64,000 nt of DNA from Clostridium cavendishii DSM 21758 (GTDB lineage: Bacteria; Bacillota; Clostridia; Clostridiales; Clostridiaceae): NCBI RefSeq assembly GCF_900141845.1, contig NZ_FQZB01000016.1, forward strand, positions 1 to 64,000, given 5' to 3'. Under the pieces are notes generated by a model. The model saw only the letters and a list, made by a program, of their open reading frames with translations, was not told the DNA's origin and ran no database searches. The position numbers and the translations under genes are program-made. Shown in pieces: positions 16,584-26,797 of the stretch; the stretch's first letter is position 1; each line of letters opens with the position of its first letter.

Positions 16584-17738
16584 ATGAGAAAAATTTCTAT
16601 TTTGGGAGCTACTGGCTCAATTGGAACTCAAACATTAGAGGTACTTAGATTTCATAAGGGTGAGTTCGAGCTGCTTGGAATATCAGCACATAAAAGTGTA
16701 GATAAGGTTATAGGGATAGTCAAAGAATTCTCGCCAAAGGTTGTGGCTATTACGGAAAAAGAAGCTTATGAAGAGTTAAAAAATAGACTGATAAAGGAAG
16801 GTTTAAGTTGTAATTTAGTTTTTGGAATGGAGGGACTTAAAAAAGTTGCTTCATTAGATGAGGTAGATATGGTTGTAACTTCTGTAGTAGGTATGATAGG
16901 ATTAGAACCAACCTTAGAAGCAATAAGACATAAAAAAGACATAGCCCTTGCTAATAAAGAAACTCTTGTTGTAGCTGGAGAGCTTATAATGAGGGAAGCA
17001 AAAAATTTTGGAGTTAAAATATTACCTGTAGATTCAGAACATAGTGCTATTTATCAATGTTTGCAGGGAAACGAAAATAATAAGATATCCAAGGTTATTC
17101 TAACCGCTTCAGGAGGTCCTTTTAGAGGGAAAAACTTAGAGTTTTTAAAATCAGTTAAGGTAGGAGATGCATTAAAGCATCCTAAATGGACTATGGGAGC
17201 TAAAATATCTATAGATTCATCTACTCTTATGAATAAGGGGTTAGAGGTAATAGAAGCACATTTTTTATTTAATTGTGACTATGACAATATTCAGGTAGTT
17301 GTACATCCGCAAAGTATTATTCATTCTATGGTAGAGTATACAGATGGAAGTGTAATAGCTCAACTTGGTACTACAGATATGAGGCTTGCTATACAATATG
17401 CTTTAAATTATAAGGAAAGAAAGGGGAACGTTGCTGGAAATCTTGACTTTTATAAACTTAAAGAGCTTACATTTGAAGAACCAGATTTTAAAACATTTAA
17501 ATGTTTGGCATTAGCTTATAAAGCTGGTAAAATTGGAAAACTGTTACCAGCAATTATGAATGGTGCAAATGAAGCTTGTGTAGATTTATTTCTAAATGAA
17601 AAAATAAGATATTTAGATATTGTTAATACTATAGAAGAATGTATGGAAAATTTTGATTATAATAAAGAAGTTACCTTGGAAAATGTAATAAATATAGATA
17701 AGGAAGTTAGAAAATTTGTTTATTCAAAATGGAGTTAG
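16584..17738 (+). CDS. dxr: 1-deoxy-D-xylulose 5-phosphate reductoisomerase
   Basis: A 384-residue DXR, second step of the MEP isoprenoid pathway, NADPH- and metal-dependent. It shows GATGSIGTQTLEVLR (NADPH loop), ALANKETLVVAGE, DSEHSAIYQCLQG, LTASGGPFR and HPKWTMGAKISIDSSTLMNKGLE (substrate and metal site). ATG 16584 is used because AGGAGG lies 7 nt before it; an earlier ATG at 16563 would translate through that site. It overlaps no gene and leads into rseP 12 nt later. Confidence 0.97.
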   Translation: MRKISILGATGSIGTQTLEVLRFHKGEFELLGISAHKSVDKVIGIVKEFSPKVVAITEKEAYEELKNRLIKEGLSCNLVFGMEGLKKVASLDEVDMVVTSVVGMIGLEPTLEAIRHKKDIALANKETLVVAGELIMREAKNFGVKILPVDSEHSAIYQCLQGNENNKISKVILTASGGPFRGKNLEFLKSVKVGDALKHPKWTMGAKISIDSSTLMNKGLEVIEAHFLFNCDYDNIQVVVHPQSIIHSMVEYTDGSVIAQLGTTDMRLAIQYALNYKERKGNVAGNLDFYKLKELTFEEPDFKTFKCLALAYKAGKIGKLLPAIMNGANEACVDLFLNEKIRYLDIVNTIEECMENFDYNKEVTLENVINIDKEVRKFVYSKWS

Positions 17739-17750
17739 GAGGATTTTTAA

Positions 17751-18803
17751 GTGTATATACTTTATGCAGTAATTGCTTTTAGTTTGCTTATTATAGTTCA
17801 TGAGCTAGGACATTTTATTTTGGCTAAGTTAAATGGTGTAAAAGTTCATGAATTTGCGTTAGGAATGGGACCTAAGCTTTTTGGTTTTAAAATTGGGGAA
17901 ACAGATTATAACCTTAGGATGCTTCCTATAGGTGGATATGTAGGAATGCTTGGAGAAACAGAAGAATCTGACGATCCCAGATCGCTAAATAAAAAGAAAC
18001 CTCTTCAAAGATTTTGTGTAATGATTGCAGGAGTAGCTATGAATTATATTCTTGCAATATCATTATTTGCAATATTAGCTTATAACTTTGGATTTTCAAA
18101 ATCTATAGTAAAAGATGTTAGAGATAATTCTCCAGCAAAAGAAGCTGGAATTAAAGCAGGTGATGAAATTTTAGGAGTTAATTCTCATAAAGTATATGTT
18201 GCAAATGATTTAGCATATGAAATACTTAGAACTAAAGGGAAGCCTATCGAAATAGAATATAAAAGTGGAGATCAGATATTTAAAAAGACAGTAACACCTA
18301 AGATGATGAAAATTCCTGAACAAGGAAAAGATGATGATTCTAAAAAAGAAGATAAGGAGTCATTGATAGTAGGTGTTAATTATGAATGGCTTAACAATCC
18401 TTCTGTTTTTGAGTCTATTAAATATGCTTCAAATGAAAATTTAAGTTTTATTAAGGAAACTTACCTTGGACTTAAGAATTTAATTACTGGTAAAGGAAAT
18501 TTAAAAACGGATGTAGGAGGTCCGGTTACAATAATAAAAATGACAGGAGCTGCTGCAAAGGCGGGAGTTTGGAATTTAATGTGGTTAACAGCATTTATAA
18601 GTATTCAACTTGCAGTGCTTAACTTATTACCATTCCCACCGTTAGATGGAGGAAAAATTTTATTTGTACTTATAGAACTAATAAGTGGGAAAAAAGTTCC
18701 GAATAAGATTGCTGAATATGTAGAATTCATAGGACTTATGATTCTTTTTGGACTTATGATTCTAGTAACTTTAAAGGATGTGCTTTTTCCAATTAAAATA
18801 TAG
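17751..18803 (+). CDS. rseP: site-2 membrane metalloprotease RseP/RasP
   Basis: A 350-residue intramembrane zinc protease that cleaves anti-sigma factors and leftover signal peptides. HELGH sits in the first membrane helix, a PDZ domain (VKDVRDNSPAKEAGIKAGDEILGVN) fills the middle, and the last zinc ligand block reads LLPFPPLDGGK. The start is GTG after AGGAGG. Its place between dxr and ispG is the usual one in Firmicutes. Confidence 0.95.
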   Translation: MYILYAVIAFSLLIIVHELGHFILAKLNGVKVHEFALGMGPKLFGFKIGETDYNLRMLPIGGYVGMLGETEESDDPRSLNKKKPLQRFCVMIAGVAMNYILAISLFAILAYNFGFSKSIVKDVRDNSPAKEAGIKAGDEILGVNSHKVYVANDLAYEILRTKGKPIEIEYKSGDQIFKKTVTPKMMKIPEQGKDDDSKKEDKESLIVGVNYEWLNNPSVFESIKYASNENLSFIKETYLGLKNLITGKGNLKTDVGGPVTIIKMTGAAAKAGVWNLMWLTAFISIQLAVLNLLPFPPLDGGKILFVLIELISGKKVPNKIAEYVEFIGLMILFGLMILVTLKDVLFPIKI

Positions 18804-18814
18804 GAGAATTTGAG

Positions 18815-19864
18815 ATGGAAAGAAAATTAACTAGAAAAGTAAAAGTAGGAGATATTTATGTTGGTGGCGATTTTAGAGTATCGGTTCAATCTATGACCAA
18901 TACGGATACTAGAGATATAAAATCAACAGTTGAGCAAATAAAAAGACTTCAAGAGGCTGGATGTGATATAGTTAGGGTTGCAGTACCAGATATGGAAGCT
19001 GCAAGCGCTATAAGGGGGATAACAAGTGAAATAAGCATTCCACTTGTTGCGGATATTCATTTTGATTATAGGTTAGCCCTTGAATCGATTAAAAATGGGG
19101 TTTCAGCATTAAGAATAAACCCAGGTAATATAGGGAGTCGTGAAAGAGTTAAAATAGTAGCTGAGGCTGCCAAAGCTAAAAATATTCCAATAAGGATAGG
19201 TGTTAATTCAGGTTCTTTAGAAAAGGATCTTTTATTAAAATATAAAAAACCAACTCCAGAAGGTTTAGTTGAAAGTGCATTAAGACATGTTGAGATTTTA
19301 GAAGATATGAATTTTAATGATATAGTAATATCTATAAAATCTACAGAATTAGATACTATGATAAATAGTTATAGATTAATGTCAGAAAAAGTAAATTATC
19401 CACTTCATTTAGGTGTTACAGAAGCTGGAACACCATGGAGAGGAACTATAAAATCAAGTATAGGAATAGGAACACTTTTGGCCGAGGGAATAGGTGATAC
19501 TATCAGAGTTTCTTTAACAGGTGATCCTGTTGAGGAAATAAAGGTTGGAAGGGAAATACTTAAAAACTTCGGAATGATAAAATCAGGTATTGAATTTATT
19601 TCATGCCCGACTTGTGGTAGAACTGAAATAGATTTAATTAGAATAGCAAATGAAGTAGAGGATAAATTATCTACTTGTCAAAAAAATATAAAAGTAGCTA
19701 TAATGGGATGTGTGGTAAATGGTCCAGGAGAAGCAAGAGAAGCGGATCTTGGAATTGCTGGAGGAAAAGGTGAAGGCCTTATATTTAAAAAAGGTCAAAT
19801 AATTAGAAAAGTTAAGGAAGAAGATTTAGTTAGTGAACTTATAAAGGAAATAGAAATGTATTAA
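18815..19864 (+). CDS. ispG: 4-hydroxy-3-methylbut-2-enyl diphosphate synthase
   Basis: A 349-residue [4Fe-4S] enzyme of the MEP pathway. The TIM-barrel start has VSVQSMTNTDTRDIKSTVEQI; the cluster ligands lie in FISCPTCGRT and MGCVVNGPGEAREAD near the C-terminus. AGGAG lies upstream of the start. It is the last gene of the dxr-rseP-ispG operon. Confidence 0.97.
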   Translation: MERKLTRKVKVGDIYVGGDFRVSVQSMTNTDTRDIKSTVEQIKRLQEAGCDIVRVAVPDMEAASAIRGITSEISIPLVADIHFDYRLALESIKNGVSALRINPGNIGSRERVKIVAEAAKAKNIPIRIGVNSGSLEKDLLLKYKKPTPEGLVESALRHVEILEDMNFNDIVISIKSTELDTMINSYRLMSEKVNYPLHLGVTEAGTPWRGTIKSSIGIGTLLAEGIGDTIRVSLTGDPVEEIKVGREILKNFGMIKSGIEFISCPTCGRTEIDLIRIANEVEDKLSTCQKNIKVAIMGCVVNGPGEAREADLGIAGGKGEGLIFKKGQIIRKVKEEDLVSELIKEIEMY

Positions 19865-20303
19865 AAATATATTATATTTATAAAGAAGTGCTTTTTCTGT
19901 TTTTTGTAGTTTATAAGTATAAAAATAATTAAAATATTTTGAAGTTAATACAAATTATAAATTAAGGAAAAATAGATTTAGGTAGAAACAGTGAAGTTTT
20001 TAAGGTTTTAATTTATTAAAAGTATAATGAAAATAAAAGATTAAATGTATTGTTAAACTAGGTTTAAAAGACTAATTAAATAAGTTTATTTGGTTAATAT
20101 TAAAAATTACTTGTAATAAATAGATTACTGTGATAATATAAAAATACAGTATTACTAATAGCTAAAGTTTGAGAGTGGGCAAAGAAACCCGCTCTTTCTA
20201 TTTGTAACGCAACTTATTTATAGTTGCGTTTTTGTATATCTGTAAATAGGTATATATATAATAGGAGATACTAAAATTAAATATAGTCATAAGGAGGTAA
20301 ACT
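19865..20303 (+). other. 439-nt intergenic region with two hairpins before rimP
   Basis: No gene is seen. The first 300 nt are very AT-rich. AGAGTGGG pairs with CCCGCTCT at about 20172-20196, and AACGCAAC (20206-20213) pairs with GTTGCGTT (20223-20230) followed by a T run, which looks like a terminator. A hairpin plus terminator this close before rimP would fit an attenuated leader of the nusA operon. Confidence 0.6.
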
Positions 20304-20771
20304 ATGAATAAAGAAGCTTTAATTGAACAAATAAAAGTTTTAGCAAAACCTATAGTTGAAGGGCTTAACTATGAATTATATCATATAGAGTATGTTAAAG
20401 AAAATGACGAATATTATTTAAGAATATATATAGATAAGCCAGATAGAATTTCACTAAAAGATTGTGAAACTGTTAGTAGGCAAATAAGTGATATGTTGGA
20501 TACTGAAGACCCTATAAAAGATCCATATTATTTAGAAATATCATCACCAGGGCTTAATAGAGGTTTATATACTGAAAAACACTACAAAAGATTTGTAGGA
20601 AGTTTAGTATTAATTAAACTTACAAAGTCACTTGAAGGAAAGAAAAGTATTACAGGTATTTTAGAGGCAGTTAATGAAGATTCATTAATTATAAAAGAGC
20701 AAGAAACAGAATTAGAAATCTGTGTTCCTAAAGACAAAATTAAAACAGTTAACCTTGAAGGGGAGATTTAA
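20304..20771 (+). CDS. rimP: ribosome maturation factor RimP
   Basis: A 155-residue RimP, needed for 30S assembly. The N-terminal domain contains LAKPIVEGLNYELYHIEYVKENDEYYLRIYID and the SPGLNRGLYTEKHYKRFVG block of the second domain is complete. AAGGAGG precedes the start. First gene of the rimP-nusA-ylxR-ylxQ-infB-rbfA operon. Confidence 0.96.
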   Translation: MNKEALIEQIKVLAKPIVEGLNYELYHIEYVKENDEYYLRIYIDKPDRISLKDCETVSRQISDMLDTEDPIKDPYYLEISSPGLNRGLYTEKHYKRFVGSLVLIKLTKSLEGKKSITGILEAVNEDSLIIKEQETELEICVPKDKIKTVNLEGEI

Positions 20772-20790
20772 CAAGGAGGGTATTAAAAAA

Positions 20791-21837
20791 ATGAATGAAG
20801 AATTTATAGGAGCATTGAGAGAAATAGTTAAAGAAAAAGGAATAAGTGCAGATGCATTATTTGAAACTATTGATGAAGCTTTAGTTGCAGCTTATAAAAA
20901 AAATTATGCTGCAGTAGGATCATCAGCTCAAAATGTAAGAATAAGCCTAAATAGAGATAATGGAGAAATTCATGTTTATTCTCAAAAAGTAGTAGTAGAA
21001 GATGTATATGATGATGTTACTGAAATAAGGTTAGAAGATGCAAAACAAATAAAACCTATCTATGACTTAGATGATATTGTTGAGATAGAAGTAACACCTA
21101 AAAATTTTGGAAGGGTTGCGGCTCAACTTGCTAAGCAAATGGTTGTTCAAAGAATAAAAGAGGCTGAAAGAAATATAATATATAATGAATTTATAGAAAA
21201 AGAATTTGATATTATAACAGGAACAGTTATAAGAAAAGATAAGGGAAATGTTTTTATTGATTTAGGAAGAATAGAAGCTATTCTTGGACAAAATGAACAA
21301 ATGCCAGGTGAAGATTATAACTTTAATGAAAAATTAAAATTATATATAGTTGAAGTTAAAAATACATCTAAAGGTGCACAAGTTTTAGTTTCAAGAACCC
21401 ATCCAGGTCTTGTGAAAAGATTATTTGAATTAGAAGTTCCTGAAATATTTGAAGGTGTAGTTGAAGTGAAGTCAATTTCTAGGGAAGCTGGTTCAAGAAC
21501 TAAAATAGCTGTATATTCTACAGATGAATCTATAGATCCTATGGGTGCATGTGTTGGTCCTAAAGGTGTAAGAGTTCAAAATATAGTAAATGAACTAAAA
21601 AATGAAAAGATAGATATAATAAAATGGAGTAAACTTCCAGAGGTGTATATATCAAATGCTTTAAGTCCAGCTAAAGTTTTAGAAGTAGAGGTTGATGAAG
21701 AAAGCAAATCAGCTAAAGTTATAGTTGATGATAATCAATTATCTTTAGCTATAGGTAAAGAAGGCCAAAATGTAAGACTTGCAGCTAAGCTTACAGGATG
21801 GAAAATAGATATAAAAAGTAAATCTCAAGTAGAATAA
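20791..21837 (+). CDS. nusA: transcription elongation/termination factor NusA
   Basis: A 348-residue NusA of Firmicute length without the C-terminal acidic repeats of proteobacteria. Domains are the N-terminal RNA polymerase-binding part (EEFIGALREIVKEKGI), S1 (ITGTVIRKDKGNVFIDLGRIEAIL) and two KH domains (DPMGACVGPKGVRVQNIVNEL; LAIGKEGQNVRLAAKLTGWKIDI). ATG 20791 is used: AAGGAGGG lies 10 nt before it, and the in-frame extension upstream overlaps rimP. Confidence 0.96.
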   Translation: MNEEFIGALREIVKEKGISADALFETIDEALVAAYKKNYAAVGSSAQNVRISLNRDNGEIHVYSQKVVVEDVYDDVTEIRLEDAKQIKPIYDLDDIVEIEVTPKNFGRVAAQLAKQMVVQRIKEAERNIIYNEFIEKEFDIITGTVIRKDKGNVFIDLGRIEAILGQNEQMPGEDYNFNEKLKLYIVEVKNTSKGAQVLVSRTHPGLVKRLFELEVPEIFEGVVEVKSISREAGSRTKIAVYSTDESIDPMGACVGPKGVRVQNIVNELKNEKIDIIKWSKLPEVYISNALSPAKVLEVEVDEESKSAKVIVDDNQLSLAIGKEGQNVRLAAKLTGWKIDIKSKSQVE

Positions 21838-21858
21838 ATTTAATTAGGAGGTTTTTAG

Positions 21859-22125
21859 ATGAAGACTAAAAAAATTCCTATGAGAATGTGTAATGGCTGC
21901 ATGGAGATGAAACCAAAAAAGGAATTAATTAGAGTTGTAAAAAGTCCTGAAGGTGAAGTATCTGTTGATTTAACAGGGAAAAAATCAGGAAGAGGAGCTT
22001 ATGTTTGTAAGAACATAGAGTGTTTAGAAAAAGCTTTTAAAGCTAAAAGACTAAATAAGAATCTTGAAACTAATATTGATGAAACGATATATTCAAGGTT
22101 AAGGGAAGAGATAATAAATGAATAA
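21859..22125 (+). CDS. ylxR: YlxR family protein
   Basis: An 88-residue small basic protein with the DUF448 signature: PMRMCNGCMEMKPKKELIRVV and the second GRGAYVCKN block. Members bind RNA; in Bacillus ylxR is a nucleoid-associated regulator. It sits in the nusA-infB operon as usual and overlaps the next gene by 8 nt. Confidence 0.93.
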   Translation: MKTKKIPMRMCNGCMEMKPKKELIRVVKSPEGEVSVDLTGKKSGRGAYVCKNIECLEKAFKAKRLNKNLETNIDETIYSRLREEIINE

Positions 22126-22426
22126 TAAATTCCTTCAATTTTTAGGAATGGTTAAGCGTTCAGGTAATTTACTTGAAGGATATAATCGTTGCGAAGAGGT
22201 TATGAGTAAAAAGAAAATATATTTATTTATATTTTCTACAGAAGTATCTCCTAAAACTAAAGATAAATTTGTTAAATATTGCAAAGAGCAAAATATTCCA
22301 TACGTGGATTGCTTCTCAAAAAATGAGTTAGGATTTATATTAGGTAGAACTGAAATCAACGTACTGGGAGTTGTAGATGGCAATATGGCAAAAAAGCTGT
22401 TGTCACTTTGTGATGATATTAAATAA
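22118..22426 (+). CDS. ylxQ: L7Ae-like K-turn RNA-binding protein YlxQ
   Basis: A 102-residue member of the L7Ae/L30e/S12e/Gadd45 family. LGMVKRSGNLLEGYNRCEE and SPKTKDKFVKYCKEQNIPY match the fold that binds kink-turn RNA. It overlaps ylxR by 8 nt and so is translationally coupled. A regulatory or ribosome-related role is inferred. Confidence 0.9.
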   Translation: MNNKFLQFLGMVKRSGNLLEGYNRCEEVMSKKKIYLFIFSTEVSPKTKDKFVKYCKEQNIPYVDCFSKNELGFILGRTEINVLGVVDGNMAKKLLSLCDDIK

Positions 22427-22456
22427 ATTCATCTATAATTTTTCGGGGGTGAGTAT

Positions 22457-24580
22457 ATGTCAAAAATTAGAGTATATGAACTTGCTAAGGAGCTTGGAGT
22501 ATCAAGTAAAGACTTAATAAATATTTTAATGGATCAATTCAGCGTTGAAGTTAAAAATCACATGAGTGTAATAGAAAATGAGGATGCTGAACTAATAAAA
22601 GAACTTTTATCAAATAAAGGTGAAGCTGTAACTAAGGATGAAGAAGAAACTTCTAATAAAACTTCAAATGAAACTGTAGAAAAACAAGAAAATATTGTTC
22701 AAGAATATGAAGAAATGACTTTCAAAGAAGCTGATAAAGCTTCTAAGAAAAATAAGAAGAGGAAAAAGAAAGGCTCTTTAGATGAAATTCATGAAGAAGA
22801 TGAAAAAGATTCGTCTAAAGAGAATGGTGATATCATAGAAATCGGAAATACTATAACAGTAAAAGAATTAGCAGAAAAGTTAGAAAAGCCAACTAATGAA
22901 GTAATAAAAACACTTATCTTTACTGGTGTTATGGCAGCTATAAATCAAGAAATTGATTTTGAAACAGCTCAAAAGGTTGCAGAAAAATTTGAAGTTGTTT
23001 TAGAAAGAAAAGAAGAAGAAGCAGTTTTAGAAGAAGTTGAAGAAGAAATTGAATTAGAAGAAAATTTAGAAAAGAGACCTCCTATAGTTACAGTTATGGG
23101 TCACGTTGACCATGGTAAGACATCTTTATTAGATGCTATAAGAAAAGCTAAAGTTACTGAATCAGAAGCAGGTGGAATAACTCAACATATAGGTGCATAT
23201 ACAGTTAATGTAAATGGAGAAAAAGTTACATTCTTAGATACACCAGGACATGAAGCTTTTACAGCTATGAGAGCTAGAGGGGCTCAAGTTACTGATGTTG
23301 TTATATTAGTTGTTGCTGCAGATGATGGTATAATGCCTCAAACTGTTGAAGCTATAAATCACTGTAAAGCTGCAAATGTACCTATGGTAGTTGCAATAAA
23401 TAAGATGGATAGACCTGGAGCTAATCCAGATAGAGTAAAACAAGAATTAACTGAGCATGGTTTAGTTGCTGAAGACTGGGGTGGAGATGTAGTTTGTGTT
23501 CCAGTATCAGCTAAAACTCATGAAAATTTAGATACTTTATTAGAGATGGTTGTTCTTACTGCAGAAATGTTAGAACTTAAAGCAAATCCTAATAGAAATG
23601 CAAAAGGAACAGTAGTTGAAGCTAAACTTGATAAAGGTAGAGGAGCAGTTGCTTCATTATTAATTCAAAGTGGTACACTTCGTGCTGGTGATGCAATAGT
23701 AGTTGGTTCTACTTACGGTAGAATAAGAGCTATGTTCGATGATAAAGGAAGAAAGATAAAATCAGCAGGTCCGTCAATACCTGTAGAAATATTAGGCCTT
23801 TCAGATGTACCAGCAGCTGGTGATAGATTCCACATGGTTAAAGATGAAAAGACTGCTAGACAAATGGCTGAAACAAGAAAAGAAAAAGAAAGACAAGAAG
23901 GTTTTAATTCAAGTCATAGAGTATCTTTAGAAGATCTTTATAGTCAAATTAAAGAAGGTAAAGTTAAAGAACTTTCAATTATAGTAAAAGCTGATGTTCA
24001 AGGTTCAGTTGAAGCTATAAAAGCCTCTCTTGAAAAATTAAGCACTGATGATGTAAAAGTTAGAGTTATACATGGAGCAGTTGGTGCAATATCAGAAACA
24101 GATGTTACACTTGCAACTGCATCAAATGCTATACTTATAGGTTTTAATGTAAGACCTAATGAAAATGCAATAACAGCTGCTGAAAAAGAAAAAGTAGACA
24201 TAAAAACATATAGAGTAATCTATGATGCTATAGAAGATGTTAAATCTGCTATGATAGGTATGCTTGAACCAGAATATAAGGAAGTTGTATTAGGAAGTGC
24301 AGAAATAAGACAAATTTACAAACTTTCTTCAGTTGGAACTATAGCTGGTTGTTATGTTTTAAAAGGTAAGATAGTAAGAAATGCTGAAATAAGATTAGTT
24401 AGAGAGGGAATAGTAATACTTGAATCTAAATTATCTTCACTTAAGAGATTTAAAGATGATGCAAAGGAAGTCAATGCTGGTTATGAATGTGGCTTAAGTA
24501 TTGAAAAGTTCAATGACCTTAAAGAAGGAGATATTATTGAAGCCTTTGCAATGGAGACAATTGCCAGAAAAGAACTGTAA
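22457..24580 (+). CDS. infB: translation initiation factor IF-2
   Basis: A 707-residue GTPase that places initiator tRNA on the 30S subunit. Two IF2-N modules (IRVYELAKELGVSSKDLINIL; ITVKELAEKLEKPTNEVIKTL) are joined by a Lys/Glu-rich linker. The GTPase has GHVDHGKTSLLDAIR, DTPGHEAF, NKMDRP and the C-terminal domains end at the usual place. GGGGGTGAG precedes the start. Confidence 0.97.
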   Translation: MSKIRVYELAKELGVSSKDLINILMDQFSVEVKNHMSVIENEDAELIKELLSNKGEAVTKDEEETSNKTSNETVEKQENIVQEYEEMTFKEADKASKKNKKRKKKGSLDEIHEEDEKDSSKENGDIIEIGNTITVKELAEKLEKPTNEVIKTLIFTGVMAAINQEIDFETAQKVAEKFEVVLERKEEEAVLEEVEEEIELEENLEKRPPIVTVMGHVDHGKTSLLDAIRKAKVTESEAGGITQHIGAYTVNVNGEKVTFLDTPGHEAFTAMRARGAQVTDVVILVVAADDGIMPQTVEAINHCKAANVPMVVAINKMDRPGANPDRVKQELTEHGLVAEDWGGDVVCVPVSAKTHENLDTLLEMVVLTAEMLELKANPNRNAKGTVVEAKLDKGRGAVASLLIQSGTLRAGDAIVVGSTYGRIRAMFDDKGRKIKSAGPSIPVEILGLSDVPAAGDRFHMVKDEKTARQMAETRKEKERQEGFNSSHRVSLEDLYSQIKEGKVKELSIIVKADVQGSVEAIKASLEKLSTDDVKVRVIHGAVGAISETDVTLATASNAILIGFNVRPNENAITAAEKEKVDIKTYRVIYDAIEDVKSAMIGMLEPEYKEVVLGSAEIRQIYKLSSVGTIAGCYVLKGKIVRNAEIRLVREGIVILESKLSSLKRFKDDAKEVNAGYECGLSIEKFNDLKEGDIIEAFAMETIARKEL

Positions 24581-24595
24581 AAGAGGTGGAAAAAC

Positions 24596-24946
24596 ATGGC
24601 AAATTATAGAGGTGGACGTATAAACGAAGAAGTTAGAAAAGAAGTTAGTGATATTATAAGAAATGGCATAAAAGATCCAAGAATGACTGCCATGATTAGT
24701 GTTACAGATGTTAAAGTTACAAAAGACTTAAGATATGCAAAAGTATATGTAAGTGTTTTTGGTAAAAATGAGACTGAGAAAACAGAATCTTTTGGAGCTT
24801 TAAAAAGTTCAGCTTCCTTTGTTAGAAAAGAAATTGGTCAGAGAATCAATTTAAGATATACTCCAGAAATTATATTTGAGCTTGACGATTCTATAGAGCA
24901 TGGTATGCATATAGATGCGTTATTAAACAAAATAAAGGAGAAATAA
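24596..24946 (+). CDS. rbfA: ribosome-binding factor A
   Basis: A 116-residue KH-fold 30S maturation factor. NEEVRKEVSDIIRNGIKDPRM and DLRYAKVYVSVFG are family blocks and the C-terminal LRYTPEIIFELDDSIEHG is complete. It begins 15 nt after infB with AGAGGTGG upstream. Confidence 0.96.
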   Translation: MANYRGGRINEEVRKEVSDIIRNGIKDPRMTAMISVTDVKVTKDLRYAKVYVSVFGKNETEKTESFGALKSSASFVRKEIGQRINLRYTPEIIFELDDSIEHGMHIDALLNKIKEK

Positions 24947-24950
24947 ACTT

Positions 24951-25907
24951 ATGGAATTACGTGATATTTGTAAAATTATTTTAGATTTTAATAAAATCGG
25001 AATAACATATCATGTTTCTCCAGATGGTGATGCCTTAGGTAGTGTTCTTGCACTACTTCAGGCCCTTAGAAAGTATGGGAAAGAAGCTTATGTTATCTCC
25101 AAGGATTTGGTGGCAGATAACCTAAGCTTTCTGCCTTATACAGAGGAAATAACTGGAGAAATAACAAGTCCTACTGAAGATACAGGTGTTGTTATAGTTT
25201 TAGACTGTGGAAATGAGGAAAGAATTTCAGCAGATTTAGAAAATTATAAGGGAAAAGTTATAAATATAGATCATCATTTATCAAACGATAATTATGGTGA
25301 TTTTAATTATATTGATACAGAAGCAGCTGCTACAGCTGAAATAATTTATTTGTTATTGCAAGAAATGGCTGTTAAAGTTGATGATAGTATAGGCAAATGT
25401 TTATATACATCATTAGTAACAGATACAGGTTCTTTTAGACATTCTAATGCTACAAAAAGAACTCATATTATAACTTCTAAATTAGTAGATTTAGGGTTTG
25501 ACCATTCAGCAGTCCATAGTAATCTTTTTGATAATAAATCTTATGCAAAAGTTAAACTTTTAGGTGCTGTAATAAACGATATGGAATTAAATTTAAATGA
25601 TAAAGTAGCTGTAATGATGGTAACAGACGAACTTATTAAGAAATGTAATGCTGAAAATGATGATTCTTCAGATATAGTTTCTACTGGTCTTCAAATAAAA
25701 GGGGTAGAAGTTTCTATGGTGTTAAAAGAATCTGAAAAAGGAATAAAGGTAAGTCTTAGAGCTAAAAATGATGTTGATGTCAGAAAAATTGCGGAAATTT
25801 TTGGTGGCGGTGGACATACAAAGGCATCTGGTATTCTAATTAAAAATTTAAGTATATTAGAAGCAAGGGATAAAATATTATTTGAATTAGAAAAAGAGTT
25901 GATATAA
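24951..25907 (+). CDS. nrnA: bifunctional oligoribonuclease / PAP phosphatase (DHH family)
   Basis: A 318-residue NrnA-type DHH phosphoesterase that degrades short RNA and dephosphorylates 3'-phosphoadenosine phosphate. YHVSPDGDALGS, VVIVLDCGNEERI and NIDHHLSNDNYG supply the metal site; the C-terminal DHHA1 domain carries the GGGGHTKASG loop. It starts 4 nt after rbfA and its TAA overlaps the start of truB. Confidence 0.93.
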   Translation: MELRDICKIILDFNKIGITYHVSPDGDALGSVLALLQALRKYGKEAYVISKDLVADNLSFLPYTEEITGEITSPTEDTGVVIVLDCGNEERISADLENYKGKVINIDHHLSNDNYGDFNYIDTEAAATAEIIYLLLQEMAVKVDDSIGKCLYTSLVTDTGSFRHSNATKRTHIITSKLVDLGFDHSAVHSNLFDNKSYAKVKLLGAVINDMELNLNDKVAVMMVTDELIKKCNAENDDSSDIVSTGLQIKGVEVSMVLKESEKGIKVSLRAKNDVDVRKIAEIFGGGGHTKASGILIKNLSILEARDKILFELEKELI

Positions 25908-26785
25908 TGAATGGTGTAATAAATATTTTAAAACCCAAAGGAATAACATCTTTTGACGCAGTTTTTAAAGTTAGAAAAGCTGCTAAGACAAAAAAGGTAG
26001 GGCATACAGGAACTTTAGATCCAGAGGCATCTGGTGTTTTACCCATATGTATAGGTAAAGCCACAAAAATAATAGATTATATTATGGAAAATAGAAAGAC
26101 ATATCATGTAACCTATAAGTTAGGTGTTGTTACAGATACTTATGATTTAGAAGGCAAGATTCTTAAGGAGACAGAGTGGAGTCATATAAATGAAGAAGAT
26201 GTCTTAAAGACAATAGATAGTTTTAAAGGTGATATAATGCAGATTCCGCCTATGTATTCAGCTTTGAAGCAAAATGGTGTAAGGCTTTATACCCTAGCAA
26301 GACAGGGAATAGAGGTAGAAAGAGAAGCAAGACCAGTAACAATATATAATATAGAAGATATTATGATAAATCTTCCATATATATCTATGAGTGTTACTTG
26401 CTCAAAAGGTACTTACATAAGAAGCCTTTGTTATGATATAGGTAAAAAGCTAGGAGTGGGAGCAACTATGACTGAGCTTAGAAGGACAGCAAATGGAGTG
26501 TTTAGAGAAGAAAAAGCTATTGATGTAAATTTGCTTACTGAAGAGAATATAGATTCCTATATTATTTCTATAGAAGATGCGTTAGATAGTTTTGATAAAT
26601 TATATGTTAATGCTGGTTTTGATAAATTGCTTATAAATGGTGTTAAGGTACAGGATAGAAGGTTAACAAATACAAAAATAGTTGAAAATAAACTTTATAG
26701 GGTTTATGATAAAAATGAAACCTTTTTAGGGCTTGGAAAGGCTAGTAAGGAAGGGTTTAAGTTAGAGAAGTTATTAAAAGAGTAG
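25907..26785 (+). CDS. truB: tRNA pseudouridine-55 synthase
   Basis: A 292-residue TruB that makes pseudouridine 55 in the T loop of tRNA. KKVGHTGTLDPEASGVLPICIGKATK holds the catalytic Asp (LDPEASG), and the PUA-like C-terminus follows. The ATG overlaps the stop of the DHH gene, so translation is coupled. Confidence 0.96.
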   Translation: MNGVINILKPKGITSFDAVFKVRKAAKTKKVGHTGTLDPEASGVLPICIGKATKIIDYIMENRKTYHVTYKLGVVTDTYDLEGKILKETEWSHINEEDVLKTIDSFKGDIMQIPPMYSALKQNGVRLYTLARQGIEVEREARPVTIYNIEDIMINLPYISMSVTCSKGTYIRSLCYDIGKKLGVGATMTELRRTANGVFREEKAIDVNLLTEENIDSYIISIEDALDSFDKLYVNAGFDKLLINGVKVQDRRLTNTKIVENKLYRVYDKNETFLGLGKASKEGFKLEKLLKE

Positions 26786-26797
26786 AGGTAAATATCA